DNA of 64,000 nt from Streptomyces sp. NBC_01267. Lineage in GTDB: Bacteria > Actinomycetota > Actinomycetes > Streptomycetales > Streptomycetaceae. The stretch spans positions 5,769,501 through 5,833,500 of the forward strand of contig NZ_CP108455.1 in the NCBI RefSeq assembly GCF_036241575.1. The letters are read 5' to 3'. How positions within the stretch are numbered: the stretch's first letter is position 1; every line of letters begins with the position of its first letter. A program made the position numbers and the translations under genes. The notes beneath the pieces were generated by a model, which saw only the letters and a program-made list of their open reading frames with translations, was not told the DNA's origin and did not search any database. Shown piece by piece: positions 8,189-17,797 of this stretch.

Positions 8189-9186
8189 CGCGAGTAGCCG
8201 TCTTCGGCAGTGGATCCTGGGGCACGGCCTTCGCCGTCGTCCTGGCCGACGCGGGCTGTGACGTGACCCTCTGGGGGCGTCGCGCCGGTCTCGTCGACGC
8301 CATCAACACCACCCGGACCAACCCCGACTACCTGCCGGGGATCGAACTCCCCGCGACGGTACGGGCCACCACGGACCCCGCGGAGGCCGCCCGCGACGCC
8401 GAGTTCACGGTGCTCACCGTGCCCTCGCAGACGCTGCGCGCCAACCTCACGGACTGGGCGCACCTGCTGCACCCCGGCACCGTCCTCGTCTCGCTGATGA
8501 AGGGCGTCGAACTCGGCACGGCCAAGCGGATGAGCGAGGTGATCGAGGAGGTCGCCAAGGTCCCCGCAGAGCGTGTCGCCGTACTCACCGGGCCCAACCT
8601 CGCCCGGGAGGTCGCCGGCCGCATGCCCGCCGCCGCCGTGGTCGCCTGCCAGGACGAAGCGGTGGCCCGGCGCATCCAGGCCGCCTGTCACACGTCGTAC
8701 TTCCGTCCGTACACCAACACCGACGTCGTCGGCTGTGAACTCGGCGGCGCCGTCAAGAACGTGATCGGCCTCGCCGTCGGGATCGCCGACGGCATGGGCC
8801 TGGGCGACAACGCCAAGGGATCGCTGATCACCCGCGGCCTGGCCGAGACCACCCGGCTCGGGCTGGCGATGGGCGCGGACCCGCTGACCTTCTCCGGCCT
8901 CGCGGGCCTGGGCGATCTGGTCGCCACCTGTTCGTCACCGCTCTCGCGCAACCACACCTTCGGCACCAACCTCGGCCGTGGCATGACGCTCCAAGAGGCC
9001 ATCGCGGCCACCAGCCAGACGGCCGAAGGCGTCAAGTCCTGTGAGTCGGTGGCGGATCTGGCCCGGCGACACGAGGTCGAAATGCCGCTCACGGAAACCG
9101 TTGTGGACATCGTCCACAACGGGAAGGCGCCGGTCGTCGCGCTGAAGGAACTGATGTCGCGCAGCGCCAAGGCCGAGCGACGCTGA
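8185..9186 (+). CDS. gpsA: NAD(P)-dependent glycerol-3-phosphate dehydrogenase
   Basis: Reduces dihydroxyacetone phosphate to sn-glycerol 3-phosphate for phospholipid synthesis. 333 residues. The Rossmann motif VFGSGSWGTAFAVVLADAG is at residues 5-23, and the C-terminal domain carries ELGGAVKNVIGLAVGIADG with the catalytic Lys. The GTG start overlaps the plsC stop (GTGA), with a GGAGAGGG ribosome site inside plsC, which favours translational coupling. ddl follows after 35 nt on the same strand. Confidence 0.97.
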   Translation: MTRVAVFGSGSWGTAFAVVLADAGCDVTLWGRRAGLVDAINTTRTNPDYLPGIELPATVRATTDPAEAARDAEFTVLTVPSQTLRANLTDWAHLLHPGTVLVSLMKGVELGTAKRMSEVIEEVAKVPAERVAVLTGPNLAREVAGRMPAAAVVACQDEAVARRIQAACHTSYFRPYTNTDVVGCELGGAVKNVIGLAVGIADGMGLGDNAKGSLITRGLAETTRLGLAMGADPLTFSGLAGLGDLVATCSSPLSRNHTFGTNLGRGMTLQEAIAATSQTAEGVKSCESVADLARRHEVEMPLTETVVDIVHNGKAPVVALKELMSRSAKAERR

Positions 9187-9221
9187 ACTCGGCACGTACC
9201 AGCAGGTACCCTCAACGCGAT

Positions 9222-10385
9222 ATGAGCAGCGAGAACTCCTCCCAGAGCCTTGAGCAGCAGCGTCGTAAGCCGCGTGTGGCGGTCGTCTTCGGCGGGCGCA
9301 GCTCCGAACACGCCATCTCGGTGGTCACCGCGGGCGCGGTGCTGCGCGCCATCGACCGTACGAAGTACGACGTGCTGCCCATCGGCATCACGACGGACGG
9401 CCGCTGGGCGCTGACCGCGGACGATCCCGACCGGATGGCCATCACCGACCGCACCCTGCCGACGGTGGCCGAGATCGCCGAGCCCATCGAGGGCGGCGTG
9501 GTGCTCTCCGTCGACCCCGGCAACCGTGAGGTCGTCTACAGCGAGCCGGGCTCGGTGCCCAAGGCGCTGGGCGACGTCGACGTGGTCTTCCCGGTACTGC
9601 ACGGTCCGTATGGCGAGGACGGCACCCTGCAGGGTCTGCTGGAACTCTCCGGTGTGCCCTACGTCGGCGCGGGCGTGCTCGCCTCCGCCGTCGGCCAGGA
9701 CAAGGAGTACATGAAGCGGGTGTTCATCTCCTTCGGGCTGCCGGTCGGCCCGTACGAGGTGATCCGGCCCCGCGAGTGGAGCCGGGACCCCGCCGCTGCC
9801 CGCAAGAAGATCGTGGACTTCGCCGGTGAGCACGGCTGGCCGCTCTTCGTGAAGCCCGCCCGGGGCGGTTCCTCGATGGGCATCACCAAGGTCGACTCGT
9901 TGGCGGGCCTGGACGACGCCGTCGAGGAGGCGCAGCGCCACGACCCGAAGGTGCTCGTCGAGTCGCTGCTGCGCGGCCGTGAGATCGAGTGCGGGGTGCT
10001 GGAGTTCCCGGACGGACCGCGGGCCAGCGTGCCCGCCGAGATCCCGCCGGTCACCGCGCACGACTTCTACGACTTCGAGGCGAAGTACATCCCCGGGGAG
10101 TCCGCGGCCGGTCTGGTGCCCGCGCCGCTGACCGCCGAGCAGACCGCCGAGGTGCAGCGGCTCGCGGTCGAGGCGTTCGACGCGGTCTCCTGCGAGGGCC
10201 TGGTGCGCGCCGACTTCTTCCTCACCGAGGACGGCGGGTTCGTCATCAACGAGATCAACACGATGCCGGGGTTCACCCCGATCTCCATGTACCCGCGGAT
10301 GTGGCAGGAGAGCGGCGTCAGCTACCAGGAGCTGGTGGACCGGCTGATCCAGGCCGCGCTCGACCGCTCGACAGGGCTGCGCTGA
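9222..10385 (+). CDS. ddl: D-alanine--D-alanine ligase
   Basis: ATP-grasp enzyme that makes D-Ala-D-Ala for peptidoglycan. 387 residues. FGGRSSEHAISV is at the N terminus, GPYGEDGTLQG near residue 128, the ATP-grasp lysine loop FVKPARGGSSMGI near 210, and the metal-binding end VINEINTMPGFT near 346. The residues seen are of the D-Ala type (ligase A family), so no sign of D-Ala-D-lactate resistance. The ATG is 35 nt after gpsA. A GC-rich hairpin follows and separates it from the convergent lipoprotein gene. Confidence 0.96.
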   Translation: MSSENSSQSLEQQRRKPRVAVVFGGRSSEHAISVVTAGAVLRAIDRTKYDVLPIGITTDGRWALTADDPDRMAITDRTLPTVAEIAEPIEGGVVLSVDPGNREVVYSEPGSVPKALGDVDVVFPVLHGPYGEDGTLQGLLELSGVPYVGAGVLASAVGQDKEYMKRVFISFGLPVGPYEVIRPREWSRDPAAARKKIVDFAGEHGWPLFVKPARGGSSMGITKVDSLAGLDDAVEEAQRHDPKVLVESLLRGREIECGVLEFPDGPRASVPAEIPPVTAHDFYDFEAKYIPGESAAGLVPAPLTAEQTAEVQRLAVEAFDAVSCEGLVRADFFLTEDGGFVINEINTMPGFTPISMYPRMWQESGVSYQELVDRLIQAALDRSTGLR

Positions 10386-10395
10386 GCAGGGCTTG

Positions 10396-10429
10396 CCGCC
10401 GGGCCGTCCGGTCCGGCGGGGCCCGGCGG
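10396..10429. terminator. candidate terminator hairpin after ddl
   Basis: Arms CCGCCGGGCC and GGCCCGGCGG, 10 bp, with a 14-nt loop, lying between the convergent ddl and lipoprotein genes. No T-run. Confidence 0.45.
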
Positions 10430-10442
10430 TCCGGGACAGGTT

Positions 10443-10913
10443 CTAGAGGCTGGACGGATCCGTCTTCTTGATGGCGCTCGCGAAGTCGGAGAGCGGGGTG
10501 ACGTCATGGGCGTACTTCTGCCCCAGGGTCACCTCGACGTAGGCCTTGCGGTAGGTGGTCGTGAACCGCGGGCCGTCGGCCCGCTGTTCCAGCATCCAGT
10601 TGACCCCGTCCGCCTCGACCGCCTTGGCCTGCGGATCGTCCATCTCGTCGGGGCGCGGGACACCGCAGCGCAGTACGATCGCCGCATCCCCCCATCCCGC
10701 GGTCAGTTCGGACTTCGGCGCCAGCTCGGAGCGGTTCTGCCCCGCGACGGTCTTCGGCAGCTCCTTGTCGAGTGCCTTGCACAGCTCGACCTGGTCCGCG
10801 GGCGGCTCGGGAACCGCGACCGATGTCGCGTCGTCCGTCGATGAGCAGCCCGCGGCAGCCAGCAGCAGGGCCAGGGCGGAAAGCGTCAGGAGCCGATGGC
10901 GGGAAGACGTCAC
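10443..10913 (-). CDS. putative lipoprotein, DUF3515 family
   Basis: Protein of 156 residues with a lipoprotein signal: a positively charged start (MTSSRHRLL), a hydrophobic run and the lipobox LAAAGC, so Cys22 or so would be lipidated outside the membrane. The mature part has the conserved KALDKELP and a paired cysteine pattern (ELCK and LRCG) typical of the DUF3515 family, whose function is unknown. The GTG start lies 20 nt downstream of the stop of the Lrp-type gene, on the same strand, so the two may form an operon. Confidence 0.8.
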   Translation of the reverse strand: MTSSRHRLLTLSALALLLAAAGCSSTDDATSVAVPEPPADQVELCKALDKELPKTVAGQNRSELAPKSELTAGWGDAAIVLRCGVPRPDEMDDPQAKAVEADGVNWMLEQRADGPRFTTTYRKAYVEVTLGQKYAHDVTPLSDFASAIKKTDPSSL

Positions 10914-10933
10914 CGGCCCAGCGTAGACGGGGG

Positions 10934-11167
10934 CTAGATGTGCACGACCGGGCAGGTCAGGGTTCGTGTGATGCCGTCCACTTGCTGGACCTTGGCGACC
11001 ACCATGCGGCCGAGTTCGTCGACCGTGTCGGACTGCGCCCGGACGATCACGTCGTAGGGGCCGGTCACGTCCTCGGCCTGGATCACCCCGGGGATCTTGC
11101 CGACGAGCTCGGCGACGGCGGTCGCCTTGCCCACTTCGGTCTGGATGAGGATGTACGCCTGTACCAC
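10934..11167 (-). CDS. Lrp/AsnC ligand-binding-domain protein without a DNA-binding domain
   Basis: Protein of 77 residues, the length of one RAM domain (alpha-beta sandwich) of the Lrp/AsnC family and without the helix-turn-helix half. It starts VVQAYILIQTEVGKATAVAEL and includes GPYDVIVRAQ, the usual ligand-loop segment. Stand-alone RAM proteins bind amino acids or act through other regulators; the role here is unknown. The GTG was chosen because GGAGG lies 5 nt before it; longer frames upstream are not of family type. Confidence 0.85.
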   Translation of the reverse strand: MVQAYILIQTEVGKATAVAELVGKIPGVIQAEDVTGPYDVIVRAQSDTVDELGRMVVAKVQQVDGITRTLTCPVVHI

Positions 11168-11493
11168 GGAACCTCCAAGGCGGCCACGAGGATCATGTGG
11201 GGGATAAAGGGACGCCACGGTATCGCGTCGTTCCGGGCAGCGGGGAGACCTGCGCGCCCGGCAGTGCCACGCGTTCGGGGCGTATGGGATACAGGGTTGA
11301 CGTACCCGATTGACGGTACCTACAGCAGTGACGGCCCGCGACCGCGAGTGGACCGGGGCCGAAGGGGTACGGCGATGCGCTGTCCGCACGGGGACGCCGT
11401 CCCCTGCCGGGACCGCGCCCGGGGCCCCGGCGGGAAAAAGCCGACAAGCAGGCCGGACCTGATGTCCGGGATCACGATGAGAGGCGAGGGGCG
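11168..11493. other. intergenic region before thiL, candidate promoter
   Basis: A 326-bp stretch between divergent genes, without an open frame of coding character. It contains TTGACG at 11297 and TACAGC at 11321 with an 18-nt spacer, a possible promoter for thiL. GGGGATAAAGG near 11201 is AT-richer and may belong to the promoter of the minus-strand gene. No riboswitch fold (for example a THI element) was recognised. Confidence 0.4.
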
Positions 11494-12459
11494 ATGAAGG
11501 GCACTGTGGGGGAGCTCGGGGAGTTCGGGCTGATCAGAGAGCTCACCTCCCGGCTCACGACCACGCCGGCGGTACGGCTGGGACCGGGCGACGACGCCGC
11601 GGTCGTGGCCGCACCCGACCGGCGGGTGGTCGCCAGCACGGACATCCTGCTCGAAGGGCGGCATTTCCGCCGGGACTGGTCCACGGCGTACGACGTGGGC
11701 CGCAAGGCCGCCGCGCAGAACCTGGCGGACATCGCGGCCATGGGCGCGGTGCCCACCGCGATTCTGCTGGGCCTGGTGGTGCCCGCCGAACTCCCGGTCA
11801 CCTGGCCGACCGAGCTGATGGACGGCATCCGCGACGAGTGCCAGGTGGCCGGCGCGGCCGTGGTCGGCGGTGACGTCGTACGCGGCGAGACCATCACCGT
11901 CTCCATCACCGCCCTCGGCGACCTCCGCAACCACGAGCCGGTCACCAGATCCGGAGCCATGCCCGGCGATGTCGTCGCCGTCACCGGGTGGTTGGGCTGG
12001 TCGGCCGCCGGTTACGCGGTGCTCTCCCGCGGATTCCGCTCGCCGCGCGCCTTCGTCGAGGCGCACCGTCGCCCCGAACCGCCGTACCACGCGGGCCCCG
12101 CGGCTGCCGGACTCGGCGCCACCGCGATGACCGACGTCAGCGACGGGCTGGTCGCCGACCTCGGTCACATCGCCGAGGCCAGCAAGGTCCGGATCGACCT
12201 GCGGGCCGGGCTGATCGATGTCCCGACCCAGATGAGCGACATCGGCCAGGCGGTCGGTGTCGACCCGCTCCAGTGGGTGCTCACCGGGGGAGAGGACCAC
12301 GCGATCGTGGCGACCTTCCCGCCGGACGTGAAGCTGCCCGCCCGCTGGAAGGTGATCGGCGAGGTGCTCAACCCGTCGGCGCTGCCCCATGTGACGGTCG
12401 ACGGAGCGCCGTGGACCAGCAAGGGCGGCTGGGACCACTTCGGGGACGACCCCTCGTGA
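11494..12459 (+). CDS. thiL: thiamine-monophosphate kinase
   Basis: Last step of thiamine diphosphate synthesis: phosphorylates thiamine monophosphate. 321 residues of the PurM/ThiL fold. [10 protein letters not shown] near residue 30 binds metal and [14 protein letters not shown] near 48 is the dimer/substrate strand, and [11 protein letters not shown] near 212 and TGGEDHAIV near 264 are conserved ATP-site motifs. The ATG follows GAGGCGAGGGGCG. The stop overlaps thiD by 4 nt, so the two thiamine genes form an operon. Confidence 0.95.
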   Translation: MKGTVGELGEFGLIRELTSRLTTTPAVRLGPGDDAAVVAAPDRRVVASTDILLEGRHFRRDWSTAYDVGRKAAAQNLADIAAMGAVPTAILLGLVVPAELPVTWPTELMDGIRDECQVAGAAVVGGDVVRGETITVSITALGDLRNHEPVTRSGAMPGDVVAVTGWLGWSAAGYAVLSRGFRSPRAFVEAHRRPEPPYHAGPAAAGLGATAMTDVSDGLVADLGHIAEASKVRIDLRAGLIDVPTQMSDIGQAVGVDPLQWVLTGGEDHAIVATFPPDVKLPARWKVIGEVLNPSALPHVTVDGAPWTSKGGWDHFGDDPS

Positions 12460-13250
12460 CGGCGCCACCGCTGGTCCTCACCGTCGCCGGATCGGACTCC
12501 GGCGGCGGTGCGGGTATCCAGGCCGACCTGAAGACGATGCTGGCGCTGGGCGTGCACGGGATGAGCGTGCTCACCGCGGTCACCGCACAGAACTCGCTGG
12601 GTGTGCACGGGGCGTGGGAGCTGCCCGCAGACGCCGTACGCGCCCAGTACCGGGCCGTGGTCGACGACATCGGCGTGCAGGCGGTGAAGACCGGAATGCT
12701 GTCGTCCGCCGAACTCGTCGAGACGGTCGCCGCGCTGCTGTCCGGGACGGACGCCCCGGTGGTCGTCGATCCGGTGGGGATCTCCAAGCACGGGGATCCG
12801 CTGCTCGCGGCGGAGGCGCTCGAATCCGTACGGACCGAGCTGCTGCCCACGGCGACGGTCGCGACGCCCAACCTGGACGAAGTGACCCAGCTCACCGGCG
12901 TACGGGTGGAGTCGGAGGCGGACCTGCCACGGGCGGCGGCGGCCGTACTGGCCCGCGGCCCGAAGTGGGTGCTGATCAAGGGCGGCCATCTCGCGGGCGA
13001 CGCGGTCGATCTGCTGACGGACGGCGGCGAGGAGCACTGGCTGCGGGCGCCCCGCTACGACAACCGCCATACGCACGGCACCGGGTGCACGCTGGCCTCG
13101 GCGGTCGCCTCGTATCTGGCGCACGGCCGTGCCGTACCCGACGCGGTCGTCGCGGCCAAGGAGTACGTCACGGGTGCCATCGCGGCCGGCTTCCCGCTGG
13201 GGGCCGGCATCGGCCCGGTGGACCACGGCTGGCGGCTGCGCTCCGCGTAG
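12456..13250 (+). CDS. thiD: hydroxymethylpyrimidine/phosphomethylpyrimidine kinase
   Basis: Ribokinase-family kinase that phosphorylates HMP and HMP-P to the pyrimidine half of thiamine. 264 residues. The start [21 protein letters not shown] is the substrate-binding signature, [15 protein letters not shown] is near residue 102, and the anion-hole/catalytic [15 protein letters not shown] is near 208. The GTG start overlaps the thiL stop. A strong bidirectional terminator follows. Confidence 0.96.
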   Translation: MTAPPLVLTVAGSDSGGGAGIQADLKTMLALGVHGMSVLTAVTAQNSLGVHGAWELPADAVRAQYRAVVDDIGVQAVKTGMLSSAELVETVAALLSGTDAPVVVDPVGISKHGDPLLAAEALESVRTELLPTATVATPNLDEVTQLTGVRVESEADLPRAAAAVLARGPKWVLIKGGHLAGDAVDLLTDGGEEHWLRAPRYDNRHTHGTGCTLASAVASYLAHGRAVPDAVVAAKEYVTGAIAAGFPLGAGIGPVDHGWRLRSA

Positions 13251-13255
13251 ACGGC

Positions 13256-13309
13256 GTGCGGGCAGGAGACGCCGTGCGGGCATGAGACAGCGTGCGGGCA
13301 TGAGAAAAG
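13256..13309. repeat. three tandem 18-bp repeats after thiD
   Basis: Units start with GTGCGGGCA and continue with (T/G)GAGA, each 18 bp long, starting at 13256, 13274 and 13292. The third runs into the terminator stem. A small local duplication of unknown meaning. Confidence 0.7.
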
Positions 13310-13336
13310 CCGGTCCACCGAGGTGGACCGGCTTTT
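13305..13336. terminator. bidirectional terminator between thiD and rpmB
   Basis: A perfect 15-bp stem starting AAAAGCCGG and ending CCGGCTTTT with a tiny loop, so a T-run exists on both strands. It serves convergent thiD and rpmB. Confidence 0.9.
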
Positions 13337-13378
13337 CAAGGCAACCGCAAGGGGCTGCGCAACGACGAACCGTCGGCG

Positions 13379-13564
13379 TTAGCGCGAGACCTTGCCGGCC
13401 TTGATGCACGATGTGCAGACGTTGAGCCGCTTCGGCGTCCGACCGACCACGGCACGCACGCGCTGGATGTTGGGATTCCAGCGACGCGGCGTACGGCGGT
13501 GCGAGTGCGAAATACTATTGCCGAAGCCCGGCCCCTTGCCGCAGACGTCGCAGTTGGCAGCCAC
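13379..13564 (-). CDS. rpmB: 50S ribosomal protein L28 (zinc-binding form)
   Basis: Large-subunit ribosomal protein of 61 residues, starting [16 protein letters not shown] and carrying CDVC and CTSC. These two CxxC pairs show the zinc-ribbon (C+) type rather than the zinc-free paralogue used under zinc starvation. The GTG start is the only one giving the family N terminus. It stands alone on the minus strand, divergent from the DAK2 gene with a 234-bp gap. Confidence 0.95.
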   Translation of the reverse strand: MAANCDVCGKGPGFGNSISHSHRRTPRRWNPNIQRVRAVVGRTPKRLNVCTSCIKAGKVSR

Positions 13565-13798
13565 GGGTCACTCCAAAGACTTCAGATGCACTTACAGTGA
13601 ATTCCGGCGCGCCGGAATCATTAACTGAAGTGGCGGTACCGGGGGAATGGCCCGATTCTCATCGGGCAACCGAAGCAGCATACAACGACTGCGTCGGTAG
13701 AACGAAACTACCATGACCCGCACCGCTCCCTTCCCGGCAGCCTCTCCCGGACCCGGGTCTACCCTGCGGTGCAACCCCGCTGCTCAAGGAGGCTCCAG

Positions 13799-15436
13799 GT
13801 GCCGCAGCTGCCCGACGAGATGGACGCCGTCGTGGTCCGCACCTGGTGCTCACTGGCGCTCGAAGCGCTGGGCAGGGACCGCGAGGAGATCGACGCGATC
13901 AACGTCTATCCGGTCGCGGACGGGGACACCGGCACCAACCTGTACCTGACCGTGGAATCCGCTGCTCAGGCGGTGGAAGCGGTCTTCACCGCGCACGGGA
14001 CCGTGGACGGCGCATCCGCTCCCGCGCTGGCCGACGCGATGGGGGCCATGGCGCACGGCGCGCTCATCGGCGCCCGGGGCAACTCGGGGACGATCCTGGC
14101 CCAGTTGCTGCGCGGCATGGCCGAGGTCCTCGGTACTCCGGCAGGTGACGATGATCACTCACAACTGCTGAGCGCCGCACTTCGCCGGGCGGCCGAATCG
14201 GCGTACCAGGCGGTCGCCCACCCCGTGGAGGGCACCGTCCTGACGGTGGCCACGGCAGCGGCCGAGGCGGCCGTCGTGGCCGGTGGCTCGGGAGGCGGCT
14301 GTACGGCGGTCGCGCGCGCGGCCCACGCGGGGGCGCGCGCGGCACTGGACGCGACCCCCGGACAACTGGCCGTGCTCGGGCGTGCGGGCGTGGTGGACGC
14401 GGGCGGGCGCGGCCTGGTCGATGTGCTCGCCGCGCTGGCCGGGGCGTTCTCCGGCGAGGCCCCGGTGGCCGAGCGGCGGCGGGCCGCGCCGGTCCTGCCA
14501 CCCCACTTCACCGAGGACTGCCCGGCCGACGGCGGACCGGCCTTCGAGGTGATCTACCTCCTGGAGGCGGCGGACGACGCGGTGGCCCGGCTCCGTACCC
14601 GGCTCGACGCGCTCGGTGACTCACTCGTCGTCGTCGGCGGCGACGGTCTCTGGAACGTCCATGTGCACGTGAACGACGCGGGGGCGGCCGTGGAGGCCGG
14701 GGTCGACGCAGGACGCCCCTACCGGATCCGCATCACCCACTTCGGCTCCGCCGGAACACCCGAGCGCGAACAGGTACAGCGCGCGGTCGTCGCGGTCGTG
14801 CCCGGCGAAGGCCTGGCAGGGCTGTGCCGGGAGGCGGGCGCGACCACGGTGCTCGCCCGCCCCGGGGAGCCGCCCGCGAGCGGCGAACTGGTCGACGCGA
14901 TCCGGCGCGCACACGCCCGGGAGGTCGTCCTGCTGCCCAACGACGCGGCGCTGCGGCACACGGCCGCCGCGGCGGCGGAACAGGTCAGGGCGGAGGGCGT
15001 ACGGGTGGCGCTCGTCCCCACCCGGGCGGCTGTCCAGGGAGTCGCGGCCCTGGCCGTGCACGAGCCCGAACGCCGCTTCGACGAGGACGTGGTCGCCATG
15101 ACGGCCGCGGCGGGCGCCACCCGCTACGCCGAACTGGCCGTCGCCGAGCGGCAGTCCTGGACGAGCGCGGGGATCTGCCAGGCGGGCGACGTACTGGGCC
15201 TGATCGACGGCGATGTCGCCGTGATCGGGGCGGACCTGGCCACGACGGCGGAGACGGTGCTGCACCGGATGCTGTCCGCAGGCGGCGAACTGGTCACGCT
15301 GGTACTGGGCGACGGGGTGCCGGTGGCTGTCGCCGACCGGCTGGAGGCGTTCGTACGGGGCGGGCACCTGGCGGTCGACACGGTGGTCTACGACGGCGGC
15401 GTGCAGGCGGCGCCGCTGCTCATCGGCGTGGAGTAG
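13799..15436 (+). CDS. DAK2-domain protein, FakA/DhaL-like kinase
   Basis: Protein of 545 residues with an N-terminal DhaL (DAK2) domain: INVYPVADGDTGTNLYLT near residues 35-52 carries the aspartates that bind Mg-ADP, with GARGNSGTILAQLL near 87 and GRAGVVDAGGRGLVD near 195. The C-terminal half resembles the FakA type, in which the DAK2 domain phosphorylates a fatty acid held by a partner FakB (DegV family); no FakB is encoded nearby. The GTG start follows AAGGAGG by 5 nt. recG follows, as in many actinobacteria and Firmicutes. Confidence 0.85.
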   Translation: MPQLPDEMDAVVVRTWCSLALEALGRDREEIDAINVYPVADGDTGTNLYLTVESAAQAVEAVFTAHGTVDGASAPALADAMGAMAHGALIGARGNSGTILAQLLRGMAEVLGTPAGDDDHSQLLSAALRRAAESAYQAVAHPVEGTVLTVATAAAEAAVVAGGSGGGCTAVARAAHAGARAALDATPGQLAVLGRAGVVDAGGRGLVDVLAALAGAFSGEAPVAERRRAAPVLPPHFTEDCPADGGPAFEVIYLLEAADDAVARLRTRLDALGDSLVVVGGDGLWNVHVHVNDAGAAVEAGVDAGRPYRIRITHFGSAGTPEREQVQRAVVAVVPGEGLAGLCREAGATTVLARPGEPPASGELVDAIRRAHAREVVLLPNDAALRHTAAAAAEQVRAEGVRVALVPTRAAVQGVAALAVHEPERRFDEDVVAMTAAAGATRYAELAVAERQSWTSAGICQAGDVLGLIDGDVAVIGADLATTAETVLHRMLSAGGELVTLVLGDGVPVAVADRLEAFVRGGHLAVDTVVYDGGVQAAPLLIGVE

Positions 15437-15543
15437 GCGCAGTGGGCGGAACGGCACGGAGCCCGGCCCGCCGCCCCGCCCCCGCACCCCCCGTCCCCGC
15501 ACCCCGCGCCGGGAACCACCCGCTGTCACACCCATGGTGTGCA

Positions 15544-17739
15544 ATGGACCTTGTGCCCGCGCTCGACGAACCACTCAAGAACACGCTCGGAGCCCCCACC
15601 GCGAAGGTGATGGCCGAGCACCTCGACCTGCACACGGTCGGCGACCTCCTGCACCACTACCCCCGCAGATACGCGGAGCGCGGCGAGCTGACCCCGCTCG
15701 CCGAACTGCCCCTGGACGAACACGTCACCGTCTTCGCGCAGGTCGCCGACGCCCGGGTGCTGACCTTCAACCAGGGCAGGGGAAAGCGTCTGGAGGTGAA
15801 CATCACCGACGGGAGTGGCCGTCTCCAGCTCGTCTTCTTCGGCAAGGGCATCCACAAGCCGCACAAGGAGTTGCTTCCCGGCCGTCGTGCGATGTTCGCG
15901 GGCAAGGTCTCCAAGTTCAACCAGAAGCTCCAGCTCGCCCACCCCACGTACGAGCTGCTGGACGACGACACCGACGCGGACGCCGTGGAGGCCTGGGCGA
16001 ACGAACTGATCCCCATCTACCCCGCCTGCAAGGGCCTGGAGTCCTGGAAGATCGCCAAAGCGGTCTCCGCGGTGCTGCCCAGCGCCCGGGAGGCCGCCGA
16101 TCCGCTGCCGCCCGCGCTGCGCGACGGACGGGGGCTGACCACGCTGCCCGAAGCGCTGCTGAAGGTCCACCGCCCGCAGTCCAGGGCCGATGTCGCCGTG
16201 GCACGGGACCGGCTGAAGTGGGACGAGGCATTCGTCCTCCAGGTCGCGCTCGCCAGACGACGGCACGCCGAGACCCAACTGCCCGCCGTGGCAAGGAAAC
16301 CCGTACCGGGCGGGCTGCTCGACGCCTTCGACGCCAAGCTGCCGTTCACCCTCACCGAAGGGCAGCAGAAGGTCAGCGCGGAGATCTTCGGCGAGCTCGC
16401 GGCCGAGCATCCGATGCACCGCCTGCTCCAGGGCGAGGTCGGTTCCGGGAAGACGATGGTCGCGCTGCGGGCCATGCTCGCGGTGGTCGACGCGGGCGGT
16501 CAGGCCGCGATGCTCGCGCCCACCGAAGTGCTCGCGCAGCAGCACCACCGGTCCATCACCGAGATGATGGGCGAGCTGGCCGAGGGCGGGACACTGGGCG
16601 GCGCCGAGGAGTCCACCAAGGTGGTCCTGCTGACCGGCTCCATGGGGGTGCCCGCCCGCCGCAGGGCGCTGCTCGACCTGGTCACCGGCGAGGCCGGGCT
16701 CGTCATCGGGACGCACGCGCTGATCGAGGACAAGGTGCAGTTCCACGACCTGGGCCTGGTGGTCGTCGACGAGCAGCACCGGTTCGGGGTGGAGCAGCGC
16801 GACGCCCTGCGCGGCAAGGGCAAGCAGCCGCCGCACCTGCTCGTCATGACGGCGACGCCCATTCCCCGCACGGTCGCGATGACGGTGTTCGGCGACCTGG
16901 AGACCTCGGTCCTCGACCAGCTTCCGGCGGGCCGCTCGCCGATCGCCACCCACGTCGTACCGGCCAAGGACAAGCCGCACTTCCTGGCCCGCGCCTGGGA
17001 GCGGGTGCGCGAAGAGGTGGAGAACGGACACCAGGCCTACATCGTGTGCCCGCGCATCGGGGACGGCGAGGACGAGCCGAAGAACAAGAAGCGGGCCGCC
17101 GGGGACGAGCCGGAGGCGGACAAACGGCCGCCGCTCGCCGTGGTGGACATCGCCGGACAGCTTTCCGGGGGCCCGCTGAAGGGGCTGCGCATCGAGATGC
17201 TGCACGGCCGGATGGCGCCCGACGACAAGGACGGCGTGATGCGCCGTTTCGCCGCGGGGGAGGTGGACGTGCTGGTCGCCACGACCGTCATCGAGGTCGG
17301 CGTCAACGTCCCCAATGCCACCGCCATGGTGATCATGGACGCTGACCGGTTCGGCGTATCCCAGCTGCACCAGCTGCGCGGCCGGGTGGGCCGCGGCTCG
17401 GCACCCGGTCTCTGTCTGCTGGTGAGCGAGGCCCACGAGGCCGGCCCCTCCCGGGCCAGACTCAGCGCGGTGGCCGCCACGCTCGACGGCTTCGAGCTCT
17501 CCCGCATCGACCTCGAACAGCGCCGTGAGGGCGACGTGCTGGGCCAGGCGCAGTCCGGTGTGCGGTCCTCGCTGCGGATGCTCGCCGTCATCGAGGACGA
17601 GGAAGTCATCGCCGCGGCCCGTGAGGAGGCCGCCAGGGTCGTCGCCGCCGACCCCGAGCTGACGAACCTGCCCGAGCTGAGGACCGCGCTGGACGCCCTC
17701 CTCGACCAGGACCGCGAGCAGTATCTCGACAAGGGCTGA
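15544..17739 (+). CDS. recG: ATP-dependent DNA helicase RecG
   Basis: Branch-migration helicase that remodels stalled forks and Holliday junctions. 731 residues. An N-terminal wedge/OB domain (FQ/GKRLEVNITDGSGRLQLVFFG near residue 85) is followed by helicase motif I GEVGSGKT near 297, the DEQH box VVDEQHRFG near 409, MTATPIPRT near 435, and the C-terminal motifs LHGRM near 553 and HQLRGRVGRG near 615. An acidic/lysine insert (EDEPKNKKRAAGDEPEADK) between motifs IV and V is a little longer than usual. The ATG at 15544 is the only ordinary start close to the family N terminus. Confidence 0.96.
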   Translation: MDLVPALDEPLKNTLGAPTAKVMAEHLDLHTVGDLLHHYPRRYAERGELTPLAELPLDEHVTVFAQVADARVLTFNQGRGKRLEVNITDGSGRLQLVFFGKGIHKPHKELLPGRRAMFAGKVSKFNQKLQLAHPTYELLDDDTDADAVEAWANELIPIYPACKGLESWKIAKAVSAVLPSAREAADPLPPALRDGRGLTTLPEALLKVHRPQSRADVAVARDRLKWDEAFVLQVALARRRHAETQLPAVARKPVPGGLLDAFDAKLPFTLTEGQQKVSAEIFGELAAEHPMHRLLQGEVGSGKTMVALRAMLAVVDAGGQAAMLAPTEVLAQQHHRSITEMMGELAEGGTLGGAEESTKVVLLTGSMGVPARRRALLDLVTGEAGLVIGTHALIEDKVQFHDLGLVVVDEQHRFGVEQRDALRGKGKQPPHLLVMTATPIPRTVAMTVFGDLETSVLDQLPAGRSPIATHVVPAKDKPHFLARAWERVREEVENGHQAYIVCPRIGDGEDEPKNKKRAAGDEPEADKRPPLAVVDIAGQLSGGPLKGLRIEMLHGRMAPDDKDGVMRRFAAGEVDVLVATTVIEVGVNVPNATAMVIMDADRFGVSQLHQLRGRVGRGSAPGLCLLVSEAHEAGPSRARLSAVAATLDGFELSRIDLEQRREGDVLGQAQSGVRSSLRMLAVIEDEEVIAAAREEAARVVAADPELTNLPELRTALDALLDQDREQYLDKG

Positions 17740-17797
17740 GAGACTGACGGGACAGGAGCCCGACCAGGACTGACTCCGCTCACCGAGAAGGACTGAG

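Noticed and set aside
11168..11493. THI-box riboswitch before thiL
   Set aside because: No CUGAGA or conserved THI core; thiL-thiD genes outside thiC operons often lack it.
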